From Bacteroidota bacterium (GTDB lineage Bacteria; Bacteroidota; Bacteroidia; AKYH767-A; 2013-40CM-41-45), in contig JADJON010000003.1 in assembly GCA_016713765.1 (NCBI GenBank), positions 310,001 to 374,000 on the forward strand: a stretch of DNA of 64,000 bases, read 5' to 3'. Position numbers and translations under genes: made by a program. Of the stretch, positions 28,223 to 34,695 are shown piece after piece. The notes beneath the pieces are model-generated. The model had not been told where the DNA came from. It saw nothing but the letters and a program-made list of their open reading frames with translations, and ran no database searches. Numbering within the stretch: position 1 is the first letter of the stretch; every line of letters starts with the position of its first letter.

Positions 28223-28840
28223 ATGGAATCAATATTTAAAGAAATAATAACAGACTACAAAGCTATATTCACAATACTTGTGACAGTAACCTACGCTGTT
28301 GCTGTAAAGTATGTTTTCGACTTGCAACGAAAAAGAAGAGTTGAGCGAAACGAAATATTTTTCAAGGCATTAACTACTGGACTCGAAAACAACGCAATTT
28401 CTTCATATGAAGACATTACAAATATTTATGAAGGTATAACAAGGACTTCTATTGATAACAGTGATTTCAAGTATGGACTTAAAAGATGGCTAAAAGAATA
28501 TCTTGTTGCACTTATTTCTAAATCATTAGATAGTAAACCAGATGACACTAAGATTAATGATTGGAAAGAAAAAATAACTGGATTTATTAGAAAGAATGAA
28601 GAAATATCACCTTATGACGACATTCCACCAGCAGAGAAAAATTTACTCATTGATATATTAGCATATGACGATAAGGGAGACAAAGATGCCGTTAGAAGAA
28701 AAGTAGATGAGTTAAGCGGACTGATTAAAAGTAAGAATGAAGTATTGACAAATATTCAGAACACAAATAAATATTCGACCATACTAGCAATCGTGGGATT
28801 GATTTTGACTATTTTCTTCGGAATATTATCAATCAAATGA
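28223..28840 (+). CDS. Unknown AT-rich membrane protein, lone cargo of a cassette-like module
   Basis: 205 residues. One membrane helix near the N-terminus (about 14-33: AIFTILVTVTYAVAVKYVF) and one at the extreme C-terminus (about 184-203: STILAIVGLILTIFFGIL) bracket a soluble, lysine- and glutamate-rich, mainly helical middle. I do not recognise the family. Codon use is strongly AT-rich, unlike all housekeeping neighbours, which points to transfer. It is the only gene between the inverse boxes at 28195 and 28851, and the tight fit to them is typical of a gene cassette. Two-helix proteins with a cytosolic middle occur in defence and stress modules, but nothing in the sequence proves such a role. 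Confidence 0.75.
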   Translation: MESIFKEIITDYKAIFTILVTVTYAVAVKYVFDLQRKRRVERNEIFFKALTTGLENNAISSYEDITNIYEGITRTSIDNSDFKYGLKRWLKEYLVALISKSLDSKPDDTKINDWKEKITGFIRKNEEISPYDDIPPAEKNLLIDILAYDDKGDKDAVRRKVDELSGLIKSKNEVLTNIQNTNKYSTILAIVGLILTIFFGILSIK

Positions 28841-28850
28841 AAAGGAAAAC

Positions 28851-28911
28851 TACAGCTAACAACTAAGGCTTCGTTGGGCCCAACGGGCCAACAATGAAGC
28901 CGCTGTTGCAC
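28851..28911 (+). repeat. attC-like site 1
   Basis: A left core (AGCTAAC, 28854-28860) and a right core (GTTGCAC, 28905-28911) flank an imperfect hairpin. GGCTTC at 28867-28872 pairs with GAAGCC at 28896-28901, and a TTGG / CCAA inner stem follows, with unpaired bases between. About 61 bases overall, within the known attC size range. The two cores are not complementary to each other, as expected if the right core belongs to the next module. Confidence 0.55.
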
Positions 28912-29121
28912 GGAACCCCGCGATCGCGGCGCCGTGCAGGTGACTATGGGGATTGAATGAGTGGTGTGTGCTGATTCGTTGCCGTTTCCGATCACACAAA
29001 GGTTGATATCGGCGCCGTTCAGAAGAGGATCAGGGATTGAAAAAGCGTAGCGAGTCGGGTGTCAGGCACTGGTTTTTCAGGTTGGGGCAATGCAACTCCA
29101 GCCCGTGGTGCAGGTGTTTTT

Positions 29122-30249
29122 TTATTGTGAGGAAGTGGTGTTCAGTATTGATCGATAGCGCGCGGGCGGGCCGCGGTGATCAAACCGCAGGATGGTTTTC
29201 ATCAGGGATTTTTTGCAACAGGGACAACGCACGGCCAGGGCTTTGCTGCGTGGCTGCCGGATCAGGGTAACGGTCTTTCCCTGCAACTGTAGTATGATCT
29301 GTGGGATGCTCACGGCCTTTTTGCGGCTGGAGAGGATGCCGTAATGCCGGATGCGCACAAAACCCCTGGGCAGGATGTGCTGCGCAAAGCGGCGGATGAA
29401 CTCCATCGGCGTCAGCTCCATTACCTTGTTGCTGCCGTCGCGGTAGTCCTTGTAACGGAAGCGAACACGGTCTTTGTCAACGGACAAGAGCCGATGGTTG
29501 CTGATGGCGATCTTGTGCGTGTATCGGCCCAGGTAATCGATCACCGCACCGGGAGAGGCAAAGGGCCGCTTGGCATAGACCACCCAGGGCTTTGTAAAGA
29601 GCATGCGGAAGAGCTGCGGATCTTCGCCCGGGAAGGCCTTGCGCAAGTTCGCTACCATACGCGCCCGCATCACCCGGCTCAGTGCCTTTACCGGGAAGAG
29701 GAACTTTCCTTTGGAGCGTGCATTCTTCCAGAACCCGGCAGCGGTGATGCCCCCGCCGGGTACGATGCAATGCAGGTGCGGATGCAGGGAGAGGTTCTGA
29801 CCCCAGGTGTGCAGCACGGCGATCATACCCGTGCGTGCTCCCAGGTGGGCGGGATCGCCGGCAAAGGAACCGATCACGCTCCAGGCTGTGGCAAAGAGCG
29901 CATCATAGACACGATCCGGCCCATACAGGCACAAACGGTTCAGCTCCCCGGGCAGGGTGAACACCACATGAAAGTACGGCACCGGCAGCAGCTCGGCCTT
30001 GCGGGCGGCCACCCAGTCTTCCCGGGCCAGGACCTGGCACTTGGGACAATGACGGTTCCGGCAACTGTTGTAGCTTATGCGCAGGTGGGAACAGGCGGGG
30101 CACTGATCCAGATGCCCGCCCAGGGCCGCCGTGCGGCAGTCCCGGATCAGGCGCAGGGTGCGCTTTTGCCAGTTGTTGAGTTGCGTACTCTGCTCAACCT
30201 GTGTCCATGTTTGCCCTATGACCTGCGCTACTTCGCAGGCCGGCCTCAA
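29122..30249 (-). CDS. IS91-family HUH (Y2) transposase
   Basis: 375 residues. The N-terminal zinc-finger region has Cys50, Cys53, Cys63, Cys68 and Cys71 (CPACSHLRISYNSCRNRHCPKC). The HUH metal-binding motif is HPHLHC (His158, His160). The two tyrosines of the Y2 nuclease lie in YLGRYTHKIAISNHRL (Tyr239, Tyr243). It should nick and join single-stranded DNA for rolling-circle-type transposition. The start is a TTG that overlaps the recombinase stop (TTGA), so translation is coupled. The frame is intact, and the gene is probably functional. Confidence 0.92.
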   Translation of the reverse strand: MRPACEVAQVIGQTWTQVEQSTQLNNWQKRTLRLIRDCRTAALGGHLDQCPACSHLRISYNSCRNRHCPKCQVLAREDWVAARKAELLPVPYFHVVFTLPGELNRLCLYGPDRVYDALFATAWSVIGSFAGDPAHLGARTGMIAVLHTWGQNLSLHPHLHCIVPGGGITAAGFWKNARSKGKFLFPVKALSRVMRARMVANLRKAFPGEDPQLFRMLFTKPWVVYAKRPFASPGAVIDYLGRYTHKIAISNHRLLSVDKDRVRFRYKDYRDGSNKVMELTPMEFIRRFAQHILPRGFVRIRHYGILSSRKKAVSIPQIILQLQGKTVTLIRQPRSKALAVRCPCCKKSLMKTILRFDHRGPPARYRSILNTTSSQ

Positions 30250-31181
30250 GGTGCAGGAGCGAAGAGTGTATCCAGCGGACTGAACGGCGCTTTGCGGCCG
30301 TGCTTTGCCACGTGCAGGTACACCATCGTGGTCTCGATGCGCTCATGCCCCAGCAGTTCTTTGATGGAGACAATGTCCAGCCCGTCTTCCAGCAAGTGGG
30401 TGGCATAGGTGTGGCGCAGGGTGTGCACCGAGATGTCTTTCTTGATGCCGGCCGCCTTGGCTGCCTGCTGTACAGCCCACTGCACCCCGCGTTGGGAGTA
30501 GCGACTGTCAAAATCACCGCCCTTGCGGCCCTCGGGCTTGCCGTTGAACAGGAACGTCTGGGGGTTCTCCGCTTCCAGGTAGCTGCGCACACCTCGGCAG
30601 AGCAACTCGCCCAGGGGCACATACCGGTCCTTCCGCCCTTTGCCTTTACGCACGTGCAAAAGCCGGCGGTCCAGGTCCAGGTCTTTGATGTGGATGCTGC
30701 GCACCTCCATACACCGCAGGCCGCAGCCGTAGAGCAGACCGATGAGCAGCCGATGCTTGAGCAGCGCAGGGGCCCGCAACAATCGCCGCATCTCCTCCCG
30801 GCTCAGGATCACCGGCAGCTTCTTCTCATGCTTAATGCTCGGAAGGGTGAACCGCTTATAATCCAACCCCTCGGCCTTGAACGCGAATCGAAGGCTGTAC
30901 ACCACGAACTTGAAGTAGGACTCCGAGGGTGTGTCGTGCTGATCGAGCATCTGCTCCAGATACTCATCCACCTGTTCGGTATCCAACTCCGTAGGCAGGC
31001 ACTCAAAATGCAGTGCCATCTGCGCCAGGTAGCGCGTGTAATTACTCAACGTGCTGGGACTCTTACCCGCGATACGGATCTTGCGCGAGAGGCGCTTGTA
31101 AAAATCCTCGAATCCCTGTACCTTTAAACAGGCTTGTTTTACCAGCGTCCTGTAGGGCTGTTTTTCAGATTTGTTCTTCAT
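30246..31181 (-). CDS. Tyrosine recombinase of the IS91-type element
   Basis: 311 residues. The SAM-like N-terminal DNA-binding domain (residues 25-110) and the catalytic domain are intact. Catalytic residues are Arg156 (GCGLRCMEVR), the lysine of GKGRKDR (about 181-184), His253 and Arg256 (HTLRHTYATHLL), His279 (LLGHE) and Tyr288 (TTMVYLHV). The C-terminal TTMVYLHVAKHGRKAPFSPLD resembles integron integrases. However, the extra helix-containing insert of IntI before the HxxR motif is missing, so I do not call it IntI. Recombinases of this type sit upstream of IS91 transposases in other Bacteroidota. It is transcribed first in the pair. Confidence 0.9.
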   Translation of the reverse strand: MKNKSEKQPYRTLVKQACLKVQGFEDFYKRLSRKIRIAGKSPSTLSNYTRYLAQMALHFECLPTELDTEQVDEYLEQMLDQHDTPSESYFKFVVYSLRFAFKAEGLDYKRFTLPSIKHEKKLPVILSREEMRRLLRAPALLKHRLLIGLLYGCGLRCMEVRSIHIKDLDLDRRLLHVRKGKGRKDRYVPLGELLCRGVRSYLEAENPQTFLFNGKPEGRKGGDFDSRYSQRGVQWAVQQAAKAAGIKKDISVHTLRHTYATHLLEDGLDIVSIKELLGHERIETTMVYLHVAKHGRKAPFSPLDTLFAPAP

Positions 31182-31274
31182 ACATAGAATGTTTGTGGTA
31201 AAACCTTCTACGACGATCCATCTGAAATCGGTTCTGCTCAGGTATCACAGGCTACCCCGCGATAGCGGGGTTTA

Positions 31275-31401
31275 GTGCAACATGGGCTTAGCGAAAGTGG
31301 CGGTTCAGTGGTTAATTGAACATTTGTGCTTCGTATCAAGTGTAGTGCTGGTTGACAGTTTTGTGCTTCGTATTCGCCACCTTCGCCAAGCCCCGGAACG
31401 T
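31275..31401 (+). repeat. attC-like site 2, left part, interrupted by an IS
   Basis: The left core GTGCAAC (31275-31281) is followed by a long hairpin. Its arms are a 19-base left arm starting GGGCTTAGCGAAAG (31284-31302) and a right arm ending CTTCGCCAAGCCC (31375-31393), matching at 17 of 19. Between the arms lies a repeated GTGCTTCGTAT motif. The site continues at 33070-33076 after the inserted element. Rejoined through the shared ACGT it reads GGAACGTTGTGTGC, supplying the right core GTTGTGTGC. Confidence 0.65.
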
Positions 31402-33065
31402 CAGACTGTGCAAAAACCCTCCCCTATTGTTTAAAGAATTTTGATCTGTTTCCGGGCGGGGCTGATTATATTGAGAGAATAATCAGCTTTTCATGAAATA
31501 CCTAACCGGATTCGACCGCAGGCAGGCCACTTTATTCCCGACTTGTATCGATGATTTGATCCCGGAAGATGCGGGAAGTGCGGGTTATCGATTTATTCGT
31601 AGACGCGTTGCCGCTGAAAGAACTGGGATTTTTAGAAAATGAACCTGCGGAAGAGGGCAGGCCGATGTATCACCCGGCCGATCTGTTCAAATTGTATGTG
31701 TACGGTTATCTGAACCGCATACGGACTTCTCGCCTGCTGGAGCGTGAGTGCCAGCGGAACATCGAACTGCTCTGGTTACTGAAGGGACTACAACCCTGCT
31801 TTCGTACGATTGCCGGCTTTCGGTCAGACAACCCAAAACTGTTCCGCAATGCGTTTACCCACTTCGTCCGGCAGATCAACCGAAAGGGCCTGACCGGGGA
31901 AAACGCTGGTGGCGCTCGATTCAAGCAAGTTCAGGGCGGTCAACTCCAAGAAGAAAAACTACAACCAGAAAAAGATCGACCGGCAACTGGAGTACATCGA
32001 CAACAAGATCCAATCTTACATCGAGGAACTCAACGCAGGCGATCTGGATGAGGCCAGAGAAGCCACGATCGCTGAGAAACTGAAAAAGCAAAAGGCCCAA
32101 CGTCGCAAGTACAAGCGCATTGAAAAGCAGCTTGCGGAAACGGGCCTGGACCAAATCTCCACCACCGATCCCGATGCCCGGACCATGATCCTGCACGGGT
32201 CGGTAATCGAAGTGGCCTACAATGTACAGACGGTGGCAGATGAGCGGAACAAGCTCATCCCCTGAATACGAAGTCACCAAACAGAACGACCGGAAAGCCT
32301 TACTGCCGATGGCGCAGAAAACCAAGCGTATTTGCGATACGGATGCCGTGGCTGTACTGGCGGACAAGGGTTACCACAACGGCGAGCAGCTTACCGGTTG
32401 TGAGCAGGAAGACATCTACACAATCGTAGCCTACCAGGAAGTACCCCGCAGTTATCCCGTGCCGACTCCGGAGTACTACGGCGAGCGCTTCCGGTACAAC
32501 CCGAAGAAGGACCAGTACAAATGTCCGCAGGGTCACATCCTGAAGACCACCGGCCATTGGTATAATAAGAAGTACGAAGAGTCGGTAACCAAAGTCAAGC
32601 ACTACAAGACGACGGCCTGCGGCAGTTGCGCGGTCAAACACCTGTGCACCCGCAACCCCAAGGGGCGCCTGATCGAACGGTCTCAACATGCCGGCGCGGT
32701 AGAGCGCAACAACCGCCGGGTGCGTGAAAACACATCGACCTATTCCCTGCGCCAGCAAATCATCGAACACATCTTCGGCACCATCAAGCGACAATGGGGC
32801 TACGATCACATACTACTCAAAGGCCTCCGGAAAAATGAAGGCGAGTTCGGATTAATCTATCTCATTTATAATTTTCGGAGGGTTATAAACATTTTAGGCC
32901 TGCCAGAAGTTGAAAAAGTGGCTCACCAGGCTGCTTTTTTCTATTTTTACGGATAGGGCGCTCCGTAATGCAAGGCAATACCAAAAATATTCGTGCTGGC
33001 AGCTTGTTCCTGTTATCGTCCGGGAAGGGTGGTGCTGAATTTTTGGGGAGTTGTTGCACGAACTG
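31402..33065 (+). mobile_element. Decayed IS1182-type insertion sequence
   Basis: 1664 bp. Imperfect terminal inverted repeats share the blocks CAG, GTGCAA and TCCCC (31402-31424 and, inverted, 33045-33065). The 4-bp sequence ACGT flanks it on both sides (31398-31401 and 33066-33069), consistent with a target duplication. It contains one frameshifted transposase. It inserted into the right core of attC-like site 2. Confidence 0.8.
31493..32956 (+). pseudogene. IS1182-type DDE transposase, frameshifted
   Basis: The start at 31493 (MKYLTGFDRRQATLFP) runs in one frame to about 31575. It is then continued by a second frame (VRVIDLFVDALPLKELGF ... FVRQINRKGL), a third (VALDSSKFRAVNSKKKNYN ... NVQTVADERNKLIP) from about 31905, and a fourth (EYEVTKQNDRKALLPM ... 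FYFYG) from about 32262. At least three frameshifts are therefore needed. The DDE residues can be placed in LDSSKFRA, LADKGYHNGEQ and IIEHIFGTIKRQWGYD but lie in different frames. A zinc-ribbon-like insert (CGSCAVKHLC) is present. It is inactive unless the shifts are assembly errors. Confidence 0.88.
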
Positions 33066-33067
33066 AC

Positions 33068-33076
33068 GTTGTGTGC
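33068..33076 (+). promoter_or_regulatory. Left boundary box of module 3 (GTTGTGTGC)
   Basis: GTTGTGTGC is the exact inverse complement of GCACACAAC at 34330-34338. The pair brackets the radical-SAM gene. It is also the right core of attC-like site 2 once the inserted element is removed. Confidence 0.6.
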
Positions 33077-33194
33077 AATTTTAACCGATTAGATTATACT
33101 GTATCGTAATATTAACCTGACCGACAAAAAAAGAAAACTATATGGGGTAGCCGAAAACCAATAAGAGTAGGCATAACAAACAAACAATTTTATT

Positions 33195-34312
33195 ATGAAA
33201 ACACTAAATCAAAATCAATCAGGTACACCAACAATTGCAAGTTGGAAACGGTCTCTTGACTTTCTTTGGTTGGAAATTACTCCGAAGTGCAATCTTACTT
33301 GTGTTCATCGTTACGCCGACTCTACACCCTTTAACCCTTTAGAAAGTAAAATGACTTTTCAAGACTGGGTAAATGTAATGAAGGAGAGTTATGAATTGGG
33401 TTGTAGAAAAATTCAGTTTATTGGAGGCGAACCGACTATTCATCCTGAGTTCTTAAACTTAGTAAAGATTGCCAAAAAACAGGTTACGAGTTCATTGAAG
33501 TTTATACAAATGGTACTGTATTAAATGAAGAAATGTTTTCTACGTTTACAGAACTCAATGTAAATCTTGCTTTTTCTTTTTACAGTTCAAACCCAGACAC
33601 ACACGATAAAATTACTTTGAGGAAAGGAAGCTATTTAAAAACTGACAGAAGTATTAAAAAGGCATTGCAGCTGAGATTGACAATTAGAGGTGGAATAATT
33701 GAGATGGAAGAAAATGTAAATCAATCTTTAGAAACTATTAATTACCTCAAAAGCTTAGGCATTAAGAATATTAACGTTGACAAAAAAAGAGAAATAGGCA
33801 GAGGGCGGGAAAACGGCAAAGACACAAATCCAATGAGCCAGCTTTGTGGTGCATGCTGGAATGGAAAATTAGCGGTTGACGCTAACGGAAATGTTTTTCC
33901 CTGCGTTTTTTCAAGATTAAATATTGTTGGCTCTGTGAATGAAGGTCTAATAAATATCTTGCAAAAAGAAACTCTGAAGCAATTTAGAGAAGAAGTGTAT
34001 AAAATAAATCATAATAATAGTTGTAGTCCACCTGACTGTGGGCCGAGTAGTGAATGTACTCCTCAAGGTGACTGTAGTCCATCAAACGAATACAAACCTC
34101 TAATAAACAATTTGAATTGTTCTCCCGAGAGTGGAAAGGACTGCAATCCAGATTATGCTTGTAATCCTGACACTGGGGAGTGTGGGCCAGACCATCACCC
34201 AGCGAAAGTTCTTGTATTGAATACGTGTGGCCCTAATGATTGTAGTCCTGGCAGCGAATGCGTCCCACAAGGCGATTGCAGTCCTTCCAGTTGCAGACCT
34301 TGGGGTGGTTAA
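33195..34312 (+). pseudogene. Radical-SAM/SPASM-like maturase with C-x-P cysteine-rich tail, broken
   Basis: Two frames make one protein of about 370 residues. Frame 1 (33195 to about 33480) has the radical-SAM signature as C32-NLT-C36-VH-R39; the third cluster cysteine is replaced by Arg (CGT where TGT is expected), and the GGEP motif is present (QFIGGEPTIHPEF). One base appears missing around 33474-33483. The sequel GYEFIEVYTNGTVLNEEM then reads on to 34312 and includes a SPASM-like CGACWNGKLAVDANGNVFPC. The last 100 residues hold 13 cysteines, every one followed by any residue and proline, with a motif C-x-P-x-D-C-x-P-x-S-E-C-x-P-Q-G-D-C-S-P appearing twice. Such a tail resembles a peptide substrate fused to its own maturase; that is inference. 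The gene is AT-rich, transferred and now decaying. Confidence 0.8.
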
Positions 34313-34329
34313 ACGGACGACAAAAAACA

Positions 34330-34538
34330 GCACACAACATAAAGATTAACGACAATAAAAAAAGAAAGGCTTTGGTGGATATATGAAGTGTATGCAAGAT
34401 ATTAAATCTGTTCAAGTTCAAAAAATGCGAACTACTTTATGGCAGAAAAATATATTTTATTGTTCGCATTTTTTACGGAGAGAGTGTCGCTCCGAATCCC
34501 TTCTTTTTTACTGCGTTAATCCCTTCTTCGTTATGTGC
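34330..34538 (+). repeat. attC-like site 3, long hairpin
   Basis: The left core GCACACAAC (34330-34338) and the right core GTTATGTGC (34530-34538) are inverse complements with one mismatch. The adjoining arms also pair: ATTAACG, TAAAAAA and GAAAGG-like blocks on the left match their complements near 34493-34529. A second, nested perfect 13-bp inverted repeat (AAAAAATGCGAAC / GTTCGCATTTTTT) lies inside. About 209 bases in total, long for attC but like the largest known sites. No gene is supported here. Confidence 0.6.
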
Positions 34539-34695
34539 AAGCCTAAAAACCAACACTGCAACACCGCTAAGGCGGATCTTCCACACTGTCTGTGGGCAGA
34601 ATGTTAAGGACTCTGTTCAGCTACGACCGAAGCACTTAAAAAAGTATAACGCGATACACTAGGACATAAATCCTGGTCGCAATCAGAGAAACTTA
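34539..34695. other. Intergenic tail of the accessory region, nothing recognised
   Basis: Between the last GTT box and the pheT stop no reading frame, terminator or RNA is recognised. Base composition returns to that of the chromosome at about 34.7 kb. Confidence 0.5.

Larger units (their letters stand above)
28905..31281 (-). mobile_element. IS91-type element with tyrosine recombinase and terminal inverted repeats
   Basis: About 2.38 kb. The ends are a 25-base inverted repeat matching at 22 positions: GTTGCAC, two variable bases, AACCCCGC, one variable base, ATCGCGG (28905-28929, and inverted at 31257-31281). Each end can form its own hairpin (CCGCGATCGCGG on the left; ACCCCGC-GATA-GCGGGGT on the right). 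It carries a recombinase gene followed by an overlapping HUH transposase gene, both on the minus strand. No target duplication is seen, as expected for HUH transposition. Its outermost bases GTTGCAC and GTGCAAC are also the cores of attC-like sites 1 and 2, so it could equally be read as a cassette. Confidence 0.75.

Noticed and set aside
30246..31181. Integron integrase IntI for the cassette-like array
   Set aside because: The catalytic residues and C-terminus are similar, but the IntI-specific insert before HxxR is missing and the gene is coupled to an IS91 transposase. It is better called an IS91-associated recombinase.
31569..32956. Three separate small genes
   Set aside because: Joined end to end they give one IS1182-type transposase; the breaks are frameshifts, so one pseudogene is the right call.
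34383..34607. A 74-codon plus-strand frame
   Set aside because: It lies inside the long hairpin of attC-like site 3, crosses its right core, and has no family resemblance.
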